Shown piece by piece: positions 8,601 through 16,230 of a stretch of 38,030 nt of DNA (position 1 is its first letter; every line of letters begins with the position of its first letter). This DNA is from Bacteroidota bacterium (GTDB taxonomy: Bacteria > Bacteroidota > Bacteroidia > Palsa-948): positions 1-38,030 of the forward strand of contig JACRAM010000092.1 in the NCBI GenBank assembly GCA_016213405.1, read 5' to 3'. The notes under the pieces are model-generated. The model saw only the letters and a program-made list of their open reading frames with translations. It did not search any database and had not been told where the DNA came from. The position numbers were made by a program, and so were the translations under genes.

Positions 8601-9756
8601 CGTTTGTAAAATAAACAACAGCGCCCGGGCAGATTTGTGAAAACCCCGAGCAATTAGCAAAAGGCGTAAACGAGAAATTTGCTATGGGAGGAGCATTAGC
8701 CAATACCCTTATCACAATTGTTTTGTTGGCAGAATTTCCGCAGCCGTTTGTTCCGGTGAAAGTGACCGTATACGTTCCCAGCGATGAATAGGAATGTTTC
8801 GGGTTTTGCTGAAGCGATGTGTTGCCATCGCCAAAATTCCAGAGGAAACTTGTGAGATTGGTTCCGCCTCCTGCAAAAGCAATTGTATCATTGATGCAAA
8901 CGGTATCATTGCCGGCAGTGGCGCTTACGGTTGGCACAATGGTATTGGTGACAGCCACTGTTTTATAAATGGTTGTGTCGTTACAGCCATTGTCAACGGT
9001 CATGCTCACCGTGAATGTGCCAAGGGCAGTATAGGAATGGGCTGTGTTCAATGTGAATGCTGAATCGCCATCTCCAAAGGTCCAGACCGTGCTGACGGGA
9101 GTTGGGAAACTGGAGTTCGAGAATGCTACCATTGTGCTGGGGCAGGCAGGAGTGGGAGAAACAAAAAAACTTGGCATGGGAGGAGGAGCGTTTGCGCTAA
9201 CTGTTACAGCGACAGTATCTGCATCGCTTCCGCAGGCATTGCCGGCTGTGAGAACGACCGAATACGTTCCGGGCGCTGCGTAATTATGGGTGGGCGTAAA
9301 TAAACCCGAACTGTCACCATCTCCAAAATCCCATATCACAAACGAAGGAGGCATGAACATAAAATTGAAATCGGTGAACGTGATGCCGGTGCCAAAGCAA
9401 ACCGGACTTGCAGGAGCTATGTTAAACATGGCATACCATGTGGCGGGAACACCGGTAACATACAGGGATTTTATAATCACGCTGCTATCTCCCGAACCGG
9501 TATTATATACTGTGAGTTTTACATTAAACGCAGCCGACCAGCCATATAAATGCTTAGAGTTGGTAGCAGTATCAACGGGTGAAAAATCACCGAAGTTCCA
9601 TCGGGATGAATCATAACCCGAGCTGAGGTTGGTGAAATATACCGTATCCCCCATGCAGATGGTTCCCGTTGGAGTGAATGAAAAACTTGCTACGGGCTGG
9701 GCGGTGGAGATGATGGTTGCTGATAGTAAAATGATGAGGGAGAATAATTTTTTCAT
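5614..9756 (-). CDS. Giant surface protein: 8 PKD domains, 8 SprB repeats, T9SS type A sorting domain
   Basis: This is predicted to be a long secreted adhesin-like filament. I start it at the ATG at 9756 (1380 aa), because MKKLFSLIILLSATIISTAQ is a clean signal peptide; the 18 codons upstream look non-coding. Eight PKD domains follow, recognisable by WxFGDG...NPxHxYxxxGTYTVxL, to about residue 690. Eight SprB-type repeats follow (VSCNGxxDGS...GGTxPYTYxW...GGQTT...GxYTVxVTDANGC) to about 1300. Last is a type A sorting domain (YPNPTSGVFN...SGIYFLHL...KKIIINK). SprB repeats are known from the Flavobacterium gliding adhesin SprB. It heads a probable three-gene minus-strand operon. The linker before the sorting domain and the domain itself contain short direct repeats. 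The ligand is unknown. Confidence 0.9.
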   Translation of the reverse strand: MKKLFSLIILLSATIISTAQPVASFSFTPTGTICMGDTVYFTNLSSGYDSSRWNFGDFSPVDTATNSKHLYGWSAAFNVKLTVYNTGSGDSSVIIKSLYVTGVPATWYAMFNIAPASPVCFGTGITFTDFNFMFMPPSFVIWDFGDGDSSGLFTPTHNYAAPGTYSVVLTAGNACGSDADTVAVTVSANAPPPMPSFFVSPTPACPSTMVAFSNSSFPTPVSTVWTFGDGDSAFTLNTAHSYTALGTFTVSMTVDNGCNDTTIYKTVAVTNTIVPTVSATAGNDTVCINDTIAFAGGGTNLTSFLWNFGDGNTSLQQNPKHSYSSLGTYTVTFTGTNGCGNSANKTIVIRVLANAPPIANFSFTPFANCSGFSQICPGAVVYFTNATVNGVSWSWNFGDAGTSTAMNPTHSYTATGSYTVTLIAISSCGGTATIKKCLSVANNVIPSAFFCYGFGCIPGAVCPDTPVQFNNFSSDTTSVFWDFEDGNTSTLVNPSHPFADTGTYIVSVTVTNLCGNFATYSAGVHVTYGNVPSASLFYWPATACPGTTINFSSFSFSATDYYWDFGDGGIDSIQNAVHAYASSGTYTVTLIASNGCGGDTITQVIGISDGSTPDFTFASTCFGNTTSFTDASSPTPASWAWDLGDGNTSTLQNPTHTYTAIGTYQVILTVNLNGCVSSVTKNISITKINLSSSSTPATCIALGSAAVSASGGNNPYTYLWNPGGQTTSAATSLAPGNYSVTVTDVIGCTATTTATVGNVGAVVFSICSSTNVSCNGVCDGSASVCPAGGLAPYTYSWFPGGQTTTAFINLCAGNYTMTGTDANGCTDTAVAVITQPAPLTPSITVTNVSCNGMCDGSVTASASGGTPAYTYAWSSGCTLVSCTGLCAGTYTVIVTDANNCTAASTVSVTQPAVLGSGIAGTNISCNGAGDGSADLTVTGGTPPYTCIWNPGGATTEDVSALVSGSYTVDITDANGCTASGSVTITEPAVLAITIDSIRDVSCNGGSDGFIFTTAGGGTSPYTYSWNPSGQTSGDLSNVTAGVYTVTITDANGCTATVSDTINEPSAIAMLVDSTNNVTVCSGSDGAIYISASGGTGAYTYLWNPGGQTTEDITNIPSGPHTVIITDANGCMAFATVTITDPSAMIINVDSTFDVSCYGGSDGEIYISVVGGNPPLGYTWSNGNTTQDLSGLIAGSYTVIVTDAGGCSATGVFNVAEPSVLIDTASSVDASCISCCDGSASAAHSGGTSPYTYMWLPGGQTTASAIGLCVGTYTVCVTDANGCSVCDFVTVLFPIGISQYSILNTQYSIYPNPTSGVFNMQMSRFENVQMKIYNVYGECIYQQICTSAHQQIDLSSQSSGIYFLHLKTEQGIITKKIIINK
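5706..5867. repeat. Short word-like direct repeats in the 3' end of the giant gene
   Basis: Two kinds are seen. At 5706-5738 and 5771-5802 the words GCAGATGTGCAGAT, TTTGCTGAT and ATCTGCA recur in both orientations; these encode ICTSAHQQI and neighbours. At 5835-5867 the 7-base word GTATTGA (one copy GTATTAA) is tandemly repeated, encoding QYSILNTQYSI just before the sorting domain. All are in frame. Confidence 0.8.
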
Positions 9757-9844
9757 GAGGGAATTTTTAGGTGAATGATAACAATGGAATTTTTTACGTA
9801 CAAAAATCAATATAGTTACAATTTTTTAAGGATATTTTTATTTG

Positions 9845-9871
9845 CCCCGTTGGAATTATTTTCCTACGGGG
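9845..9871. other. Strong hairpin between divergent genes
   Basis: CCCCGT-T-GGAA-TTAT-TTCC-T-ACGGGG forms a 10-bp stem with one T/T mismatch and a TTAT loop. It sits in the 161-bp region between the divergent starts at 9756 and 9918, where a terminator would not be expected. It could be a leader structure, an operator or another dispersed palindrome. Confidence 0.55.
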
Positions 9872-9917
9872 TTTGCCATCTCGGATTTTTCTCCTAAGTT
9901 CGCTCAAAATTTAACAG

Positions 9918-11426
9918 ATGAAAAAACTTAACAAGAAAGTACAATGTACGATGTACGATGTGCGATTTACCATCAAACGAATTTTATTTCTCTGCATTTT
10001 ACCTTGTACCTTGCACCTTGTACCTTGTACCTTTTCTTTTGCCCAATATTCTTCTCAAAACATTTCTTTACTTTCTAAATGGGACAATCCGGCAACTGTT
10101 TCTGAACCTTATTACGCAATCCGCTACAACAGCGTGTGGGGATGGGCTGACCCGCAGGACAATAAAGAGTACGCCATCATCGGCTCAACAGACGGAACGT
10201 ATTTCATTGATGTGACTGTTCCCACTGCTCCGGTGGTGCGGGATTATGTTAAAGGAAGAAGAGATTCCTGCATCTGGCGCGAATACAAAACTTACCAGAA
10301 CTATCTTTATGCGGTGAGTGATGACGCGGTGAATGCAAACAATCAGAACAGCATTCAGATAATTGACATGAGTCCGCTTCCCGATTCAGTTCATGTAGTA
10401 TACGACAAGAACATTCTTGTTTCGCGCTCACATTCTATTTTTATTGACGAAGCAAATGCCACCATGTATCTGAACAGCGTATATCTTCCCAACAACGGTG
10501 GTCATTCCAACATGGCGGTGTTCGACATTTCAAGTCCGGCAAATCCGGTTTTGCTGAGAAGGTTGGAACAGGACTATCCATCTAACGATAATGTGCATGA
10601 CTGTTTTGTGAAAAACGATACCTGCTATGCTTCTTCTTCCTGGAGCGGTTTATTTATTTACAAATTAAATCCCAGCGACACGCTCACGCAAATCGGCTCT
10701 ATAACTAATTACGAACCCGGAGGTGCTTACAACCATAACAGCGCTCTCACGGCAGACAGCAAAACGCTCATCTTTGCGGATGAAGTGCCGGCAAATCTTA
10801 CGGCAAAATCTGTTGATGTTTCCAACTTCTCCAATCTTGCCATCGTAGATAACTTCCGCTCAACTCCAACAACCACTGCTACTCCTCATAATGTTTTTAT
10901 CCCGAACGGAAGCAGCGCGCGCTCGGTGATTTCATATTATCAGGATGGGGTTCAGATTTTTGATATCTCCAATCCTTCCAATGTTACGCGGTCAGGATTT
11001 TTTGATACGGCTCCGACAAATTGTCCAACCTGCCCCAATCCTGATTACTCAGGCTGCTGGGGCGCTTATGTTGATTTGCCCAGCGGCACTCTTCTTGCCA
11101 GCGATATGCAGGATGGTTTGTTTGTGCTTGACGCAAGCGCAGCAATGGGAGTTACACCTATAGCGCCAACTGAAATTTCGGTGGATGTATTTCCTAATCC
11201 TTTCACAAATAATTTCCAGATTAATTTCTCACTCCCTTCAGGAGAAACTTTTTCTTACGAACTCACCGACATTACCGGAAAATTGATTGTAAAAAAACAA
11301 ATGGATGTTCCTTCAGGAAAAACATCCTTTACCATTGATGGAAAAAATCTCAGCACAGGAGCCTACATGTTAAGCATGAAGGCAGAAAGCATTTCTCTCA
11401 CAAAAAAACTAATCAAGACAAAATAA
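9918..11426 (+). CDS. Choice-of-anchor B / LVIVD-repeat surface protein with T9SS type A domain
   Basis: This 502-aa secreted protein has about 350 residues of beta-propeller-like LVIVD repeats. Recognisable pieces are YAIIGSTDGTYFIDVTVPT, LYAVSDDA...IQIIDMS, MAVFDISSPANPVLL, SARSVISYYQDGVQIFDIS and LLASDMQDGLFVLD. The sorting domain starts near 430 (VFPNPFTNNFQ) and ends GAYMLSM...KKLIKTK. Family members are extracellular; the ligand is unknown. The ATG at 9918 is kept because the signal peptide (residues 1-43) is continuous from it, but that peptide is unusual: both its basic and hydrophobic parts contain short repeats (CTMYDVR, PCTLHLVPCTF). The M16 peptidase gene follows after 33 bp on the same strand, so they may share a transcript. 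Confidence 0.85.
   Translation: MKKLNKKVQCTMYDVRFTIKRILFLCILPCTLHLVPCTFSFAQYSSQNISLLSKWDNPATVSEPYYAIRYNSVWGWADPQDNKEYAIIGSTDGTYFIDVTVPTAPVVRDYVKGRRDSCIWREYKTYQNYLYAVSDDAVNANNQNSIQIIDMSPLPDSVHVVYDKNILVSRSHSIFIDEANATMYLNSVYLPNNGGHSNMAVFDISSPANPVLLRRLEQDYPSNDNVHDCFVKNDTCYASSSWSGLFIYKLNPSDTLTQIGSITNYEPGGAYNHNSALTADSKTLIFADEVPANLTAKSVDVSNFSNLAIVDNFRSTPTTTATPHNVFIPNGSSARSVISYYQDGVQIFDISNPSNVTRSGFFDTAPTNCPTCPNPDYSGCWGAYVDLPSGTLLASDMQDGLFVLDASAAMGVTPIAPTEISVDVFPNPFTNNFQINFSLPSGETFSYELTDITGKLIVKKQMDVPSGKTSFTIDGKNLSTGAYMLSMKAESISLTKKLIKTK
9938..10034 (+). repeat. Two short tandem-word arrays within a signal-peptide coding region
   Basis: 9938-9969 repeats a GTACAATGTACGATGTACGAT-like word of about 8 bases. 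10000-10034 repeats TACCTTGTACC/TTGCACCTTG, about 5-11 bases. Both are translated in the signal peptide of the LVIVD protein. Confidence 0.8.
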
Positions 11427-11459
11427 ATTTTCCGATTAACCAATCTGACATTCAAAACC

Positions 11460-14363
11460 ATGAAAACAAATTTTTTCTTTTCTATTTTAATCCCTGTACT
11501 TATCGGGGCAATTGCTTTTTCTTTTATCCCGAATCAAAACAAACCTCAGACAGAATCAGGAGCAAAACTGATTGAGAAAGTTTCAAAAAAATCTGGCGAA
11601 CTTATTATCCCCTACGAAAAATGGCGGTTATCCAACGGACTTACCATTGTAATTCACGAAGACCATTCTGACCCGATTCTTTATTTTGATGTAACCTATC
11701 ATGTGGGTTCAAACCGGGAACAAGTAGGGCGCTCGGGCTTCGCGCATTTTTTTGAGCACATGATGTTTCAGGGTTCTGACCACGTGGCGGATGAAGAACA
11801 TTTTAAAACAGTTTCTGAAGCGGGCGGAACGCTGAACGGTTCTACCAATTTTGACCGCACCAATTATTTCGAAACCGTTCCTTCAAACTATATGGAGAGA
11901 ATGATGTGGCTTGAATCAGACCGCATGGGGTTTTTGCTGGATGCAGTGACACAGCCAAAGTTTGAAGTGCAACGCGCCACCGTGAAAAACGAACGCGGGC
12001 AGAATTACGACAACCGTCCTTACGGATTGGCATTTGAAAAAACACTGGAAGCTATTTTCCCTTACGGGCATCCTTATTCATGGAGCACGATTGGTTATAT
12101 TGAAGATCTGAACCGCGTGGATGTGGGCGACTTAAAAAGATTTTTCCTCCGTTGGTACGGTCCGAACAATGCAACGCTTACCGTTGCCGGAGATGTGAAG
12201 CCCGCAGAAGTAATTAAGTATGCTGAAAAATATTTTGGTTCTATTCCAAAAGGTCCTGAAGTGAAAAATATTGCGAAACAAATTGCAGTGCTCGACAAAG
12301 ACCGGTATATTTCCTATGAAGACAATATCCGCTTTCCGATGCTGATGGTTACATTTCCTTCCGTTCCTGCTTATGATAAAGACGAAGCCGCTCTGGATGC
12401 GCTTGCTTCTATTCTGGCGGAAGATAAAAACTCCATCTTCTACCAGAATTTTGTAAAGAAGCAAATGGCGTATGACGCGAGCATAAATAATTTTTCAAGC
12501 GAAGTGGCAGGAATGTTATTTTTTCAGATTCGTTCCCTGCCGGATAAAGCCAAAACAACAAATCCCAAAGAACCTTTTTATAATTCACTGGCAGAAACAG
12601 AAGCGCTCATGAAATCTTCACTGGCTGAATTTGAAAAACGAGGTGTGACCGATGATGATTTGAAAAAGTTCAAGGCGAATTATGAGTCACGCACCATTCA
12701 GTCACTGAGCAGCGTGAGAGGCAAGGGCGCTCAGCTGGCAGCGTATCAGACATTCACCGGCAACGCGAATCAAATCAAAGCAGATATGGATCGCTACATG
12801 AAAATCACGAAAGAAGATGTGATGCACGTGTACAATCAATATGTAAAAGGCAAGCCCGCAGTTTATCTGAGCATTGTTCCGAAAGGGAAATCAAGCATCA
12901 TTGCCAAGCCCAATGATTTTGAACCGCACATAAAAAATCCTGAAGACGGAAAAGAAAGCGCAGAGTATAAAAATCTGGTTTACAATAAAGCGAAAGATAA
13001 CCTGGACAGAAGCAAAAAACCGGGCTCAGGTCCCAACCCTGTAATTAAAGTTCCTGCACTCTGGACAGAAACTTTTCCGAACGGCTTGAAAGCAATCGGC
13101 ATGAAGAACGATGAAATTCCTACAGTAAATATTACTGTCTCCATGGAAATCGGTCACCGCGCAGACGAACTTTCAAAAGCCGGTCTTTCTTTCCTCACCG
13201 CATCTTTAATGGAAGAATCAACCAAGATGCACTCTGCAGAAGAAATTTCAGATATGCTTAACCTTCTGGGAAGCGATATTTCATTCAGCGCTGATGAAGA
13301 AGAAATTACTATGAATATTTCTTCGCTCACAAAAAATCTGGATGCCACTTTGAAAATTGCAAATGAAATTCTTTTCCAGCCGAAATTTGATCAGGAAGAT
13401 TTTGACCGCCTGAAGGAAGAACAAATGCAAACTATTTCCAATCAGGCAACACAGCCCGTAGTGATTGCGAATAATGTTTACAAAAAACTTCTGTATGGAA
13501 AAGGTCATATTCTCTCCACTCCAATCGTAGGAACTAAAGAATCTGTTTCCTCACTCACGCTGGATGATGTGAAAAATTTTTACGCAAATAATTTTTCTCC
13601 TTCCATTGCCAAACTGGTGGTAGCAGGCGATGTCAGCAAGGAATCTGTCCTCCCGAAATTTGATTTTCTGAAATCATGGCAGGCAAAAGAAGTTAAGAAA
13701 ACAGAACAGCCAGCAGTTCCTGTAATTGACAAAACAAGAATTTATTTTGTAAACAAAGACAACGCACCCCAATCGGAGGAGCGCATCGGGTACATTGCCT
13801 TGCCTTTTGATGCTGTGGGCGAATATTACCGTACTACTTTAGTAAATTATGTTTTGGGCGGAGCGTTCAACAGCCGCATCAATATTAATCTCCGCGAAAC
13901 AAAAGGATGGACTTACGGAGCGCGTTCTGGTTTTTCAGGAACAAAATATGCCGGTCCGTTCACTGCACAGGGTGGAATCAAAGGCGATGCAACTGACAGC
14001 GCCATTGTGGAGTTTATGAAAGAAATAAAAATGTATGCGGATGCGGGAATTAAAGATGATGAACTTGCGTTCACAAAAAGTTCTATCGGGCAGCAGGACG
14101 CACTCAAGTACGAAACCAACGGACAAAAAGCAGGATTTGTAAAACGTATTCTTGATTATAACCTCACAAAAGATTTTGTAGACAAACAGCAGGAGATTTT
14201 AAAAAATATTTCCAAAGCGGAGATTGATGCGATTGCCAAGAAAAATCTTCCGTACAATAATATGGTTATCGTGGTGGTAGGCAATCGCGCAAAACTTTTC
14301 GACCGCATTAAAGCACTCGGATACGAAGTGGTGGAACTGGATGCGGATGGAAATCAACTGTAA
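11460..14363 (+). CDS. Two-domain M16 (pitrilysin-family) zinc metallopeptidase
   Basis: This is a 967-aa secreted or periplasmic insulinase-type peptidase. Residues 1-23 look like a signal peptide or lipid-less anchor (FFFSILIPVLIGAIAFSFIP). The first M16 unit has the inverted zinc motif HFFEH at 96-100 and the distant ligand Glu in NERGQNYD (E178). The second half (from about 530) repeats the fold: AGLSFLTASLMEES at the place of the zinc motif has lost its ligands, while ETKGWTYGARSG keeps the Arg/Tyr element typical of the inactive half. The arrangement is the usual fused active plus inactive M16 pair forming a closed chamber that degrades peptides. No sorting domain is seen at the C-terminus (VVELDADGNQL), so it probably stays periplasmic. 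A palindromic element begins directly at the stop codon. Confidence 0.93.
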   Translation: MKTNFFFSILIPVLIGAIAFSFIPNQNKPQTESGAKLIEKVSKKSGELIIPYEKWRLSNGLTIVIHEDHSDPILYFDVTYHVGSNREQVGRSGFAHFFEHMMFQGSDHVADEEHFKTVSEAGGTLNGSTNFDRTNYFETVPSNYMERMMWLESDRMGFLLDAVTQPKFEVQRATVKNERGQNYDNRPYGLAFEKTLEAIFPYGHPYSWSTIGYIEDLNRVDVGDLKRFFLRWYGPNNATLTVAGDVKPAEVIKYAEKYFGSIPKGPEVKNIAKQIAVLDKDRYISYEDNIRFPMLMVTFPSVPAYDKDEAALDALASILAEDKNSIFYQNFVKKQMAYDASINNFSSEVAGMLFFQIRSLPDKAKTTNPKEPFYNSLAETEALMKSSLAEFEKRGVTDDDLKKFKANYESRTIQSLSSVRGKGAQLAAYQTFTGNANQIKADMDRYMKITKEDVMHVYNQYVKGKPAVYLSIVPKGKSSIIAKPNDFEPHIKNPEDGKESAEYKNLVYNKAKDNLDRSKKPGSGPNPVIKVPALWTETFPNGLKAIGMKNDEIPTVNITVSMEIGHRADELSKAGLSFLTASLMEESTKMHSAEEISDMLNLLGSDISFSADEEEITMNISSLTKNLDATLKIANEILFQPKFDQEDFDRLKEEQMQTISNQATQPVVIANNVYKKLLYGKGHILSTPIVGTKESVSSLTLDDVKNFYANNFSPSIAKLVVAGDVSKESVLPKFDFLKSWQAKEVKKTEQPAVPVIDKTRIYFVNKDNAPQSEERIGYIALPFDAVGEYYRTTLVNYVLGGAFNSRININLRETKGWTYGARSGFSGTKYAGPFTAQGGIKGDATDSAIVEFMKEIKMYADAGIKDDELAFTKSSIGQQDALKYETNGQKAGFVKRILDYNLTKDFVDKQQEILKNISKAEIDAIAKKNLPYNNMVIVVVGNRAKLFDRIKALGYEVVELDADGNQL

Positions 14364-14442
14364 AGCCCATCCCCAACCCTTCCCGAAGGGAAGGGAGTTG
14401 CATACACATGTTTCTCCCCCTTCGGGGGAGTTAGAGGGGGCG
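14364..14442. repeat. Double-hairpin palindromic element between convergent genes
   Basis: A 79-bp full copy: AGCCC end, hairpin CCCTTCCCGAAGGGAAGGG, spacer GTTGCATACACATG, hairpin CTCCCCCTTCGGGGGAG and a GGGGGC end. It starts one base after the M16 peptidase stop codon and contains the last codons and stop of tadA. Its stems could serve as a bidirectional terminator. Confidence 0.85.
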
Positions 14443-14874
14443 TTTCTTTTTAAAAAAATCCGTCATCAACTCGGAACATTCTTCAGCAAGAACTCCTGAA
14501 ACAATTTTTGTCTTCGGATGAATTATTTTATCGCTGAGAACTGAATATCCCCTCTTTTCATCTCTGGCACCGTAAATAATTTTTCCAAGCTGCGCCCAGA
14601 AGCTTGCGCCTGCGCACATCGGGCAGGGTTCGATTGTTACATATAGAGTACACTCGTTTAAATATTTTCCTCCAAGATACGATGAAGCCATCGTAAACGC
14701 TTGCATTTCCGCATGAGCAGTTGCATCAGTTAACCGTTCGGAAAGATTGTGCGCTCGTGCGATAATTTTTCCTTCGCACACAATTATTGCTCCTACAGGA
14801 ACTTCATCAGATTCAAATGCCTTGCGCGCTTCTTTCAACGCTTCCTGCATGAAATATGTGTCGTCCTTTTCCAT
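14431..14874 (-). CDS. tadA: tRNA-specific adenosine deaminase TadA
   Basis: TadA converts A34 to inosine in the tRNA-Arg anticodon, in the cytoplasm. The 147-aa protein has the cytidine-deaminase zinc site: H54 with catalytic E56 in HAEM, and C84/C87 in PCPMC. DEVPVGAIIV and YGARDEKRGY are family stretches. The frame is open to a TTG at 14889, but I chose the ATG at 14874 (MEKDDTYFMQEALKEA), which gives the expected N-terminal helix. The terminal residues RPL and the stop codon (14431-14433) come from the palindromic element, so the native C-terminus was replaced or trimmed. The gene is divergent from the elaA-like gene and convergent with the peptidase. Confidence 0.94.
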   Translation of the reverse strand: MEKDDTYFMQEALKEARKAFESDEVPVGAIIVCEGKIIARAHNLSERLTDATAHAEMQAFTMASSYLGGKYLNECTLYVTIEPCPMCAGASFWAQLGKIIYGARDEKRGYSVLSDKIIHPKTKIVSGVLAEECSELMTDFFKKKRPL

Positions 14875-14928
14875 CTGAATACGTCCCAATATTCATCGGG
14901 ATGAAACAAATTTACTAATTGTTGTCTT

Positions 14929-14957
14929 TGTCATTCTGAGCGTAGCGAAGAATCTCC
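14929..14957. repeat. Fragment of a dispersed repeat (TCATTCTGAGC...GAAGAATCTC type)
   Basis: The sequence from TGTCATTCTGAGCGTAGC to GAAGAATCTC is one I recognise as a recurrent intergenic word in many bacterial genomes. ATTCT/AGAAT forms the base of a small hairpin. It lies in the tadA/elaA divergent region and ends close to the elaA start, so it may contribute to the leader. Single copy in this window. Confidence 0.45.
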
Positions 14958-14970
14958 TACTTTTGAAACC

Positions 14971-15429
14971 ATGAACGAAATCATCTGGACTTGCAAACAC
15001 TTCAAAGATTTAACGAACGAAGAACTCTATGAGATTTTTCGCTTGCGCGTGTCAGTTTTTGTCGTGGAGCAGAATTGTCCCTATCAGGATGCTGATGGAA
15101 AAGATTTGAAAGCGTTTCATGTAACAGGGAAACAAAATGAAGAACTGATTGCCTATGCGAGAATTGTTTTTCCCAATGTTTCCTACAAAGAAGTTTCAAT
15201 CGGAAGAGTGATTACTTCCAAAGAAGCTCGAAGAACCGGAGCAGGAAAAATCCTGATGGAGAAATCTATGAAATTCATAAAAAAAGAATTCGGGAAAGTC
15301 CCGGTAAGAATCGGAGCGCAATTATATCTGCAGAAGTTTTATGAAGGATTTGGTTTTGTCCGCGAAGGCAGTGAATATCTGGAAGACGGAATTCCGCATA
15401 TCATAATGTTAGCACCAATTATAAAATGA
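14971..15429 (+). CDS. elaA: GNAT-family N-acetyltransferase, ElaA-like
   Basis: A 152-aa acyl-CoA-dependent N-acetyltransferase of the ElaA type. The N-terminal part (LYEIFRLRVSVFVVEQNCPYQDADGKD) is the ElaA signature, followed by HVTG, ARIVFP, the acetyl-CoA loop region IGRVITSKEARRTGAGKILM, and YLQKFYEGFGFVREGSEYLEDGIPHIIM at the C-terminus. The substrate is unknown. The stop codon overlaps the start of the next gene by 4 bp (ATGA), which usually means translational coupling. A perfect TACTTTTG hexamer lies only 7 bp before the ATG, so if it is a promoter the leader is very short. Confidence 0.88.
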   Translation: MNEIIWTCKHFKDLTNEELYEIFRLRVSVFVVEQNCPYQDADGKDLKAFHVTGKQNEELIAYARIVFPNVSYKEVSIGRVITSKEARRTGAGKILMEKSMKFIKKEFGKVPVRIGAQLYLQKFYEGFGFVREGSEYLEDGIPHIIMLAPIIK

Positions 15430-16118
15430 CACGACTATTTTCATTTTTGACTATACTAACAATTCACCTGACTGCTTTGGGACAGCACAACATCGGACTG
15501 AAAGTTGACGGTGGGTTAAGTAAAATCTCGACAAATTTTTCTTCTCAAGGTACAAGTGTATATAACAATAATAGATTTTCTGGAAACTGTGGACTGTTTT
15601 ATAATTATCATCTTACCCAAAAATCTTTAATTGCTGGCGAATTTCTCCTTATACAAATCGGAGGAACAGAATATCATAATAAACCAATACTTGACACCCT
15701 TGGTAATCCGATGGGAATATCATTTGTTGATAATTTCTACAGACGTATTACTTATATCGGTTTACCAATATACTATGGATTAAAAATAAAAAAACTCACT
15801 ATTAATATTGGAGTACAAACTTCATTTGCTTTAACGAACAAAGAAACGCATGAAAGTTATATTCAGTATCCTAAGAGTAGCAATCCTTCTGGCAGAGATA
15901 TATTCGGTAAATTAAGTATTGACAATTACGATTTCGGGGCGAGACTTGGGATTTCTTATGATTTCACTGATATTTTTGGCATTGAAACAAAGTATTATTA
16001 TGGCATCAACAATATTTATAAGAACAATGACTATAGTTGGAAAGTTAGGCAAATGACTGTTGGTCTACATCTAAAAATTTTCACTTCAAAACGGGAAAGC
16101 GAGACAGAAAAAAAATAA
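15426..16118 (+). CDS. Outer-membrane beta-barrel protein (PorT-like fold)
   Basis: A 230-aa protein with a signal peptide (LFSFLTILTIHLTALGQ) followed by alternating amphipathic strands: HNIGLKVDGGLS, CGLFYNYHLTQKSLIAGEFLL, RRITYIGLPIYYGLKI, LTINIGVQTSFAL, YDFGARLGISYDF, FGIETKYYYGIN and MTVGLHLKIF. This is the pattern of small Bacteroidota OMP_b-brl proteins; the role is unknown. It overlaps the upstream acetyltransferase gene by 4 bp. Its base use is visibly more A/T-rich than its neighbours, which may mean transfer or low expression. The charged tail SKRESETEKK after the last strand is atypical, since barrels often end in an aromatic residue. Confidence 0.75.
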   Translation: MTRLFSFLTILTIHLTALGQHNIGLKVDGGLSKISTNFSSQGTSVYNNNRFSGNCGLFYNYHLTQKSLIAGEFLLIQIGGTEYHNKPILDTLGNPMGISFVDNFYRRITYIGLPIYYGLKIKKLTINIGVQTSFALTNKETHESYIQYPKSSNPSGRDIFGKLSIDNYDFGARLGISYDFTDIFGIETKYYYGINNIYKNNDYSWKVRQMTVGLHLKIFTSKRESETEKK

Positions 16119-16145
16119 CTGGCTAACGCAATGGTAGCAGACTGG

Positions 16146-16198
16146 TGCTTTTCTATAAGCATTCGACACGTATAGTCTTGTCGAACCACTGAAAAGCA
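16146..16198. terminator. Long stem-loop before aspS, possible terminator
   Basis: Outer arms TGCTTTTC (16146-16153) and GAAAAGCA (16191-16198) and inner arms TTCGACA (16162-16168) and TGTCGAA (16179-16185) can pair as a two-part stem. It follows the barrel-protein gene by about 28 bp. No clear U-run follows, so it may be a dispersed palindrome rather than a Rho-independent terminator. Confidence 0.45.
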
Positions 16199-16230
16199 TT
16201 TTCCTTAACTTCGTCACTCAATTTTAATTT

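Noticed and set aside
14875-14889. TTG start for tadA
   Set aside because: It adds five residues without conservation; the ATG at 14874 gives the normal N-terminal helix.
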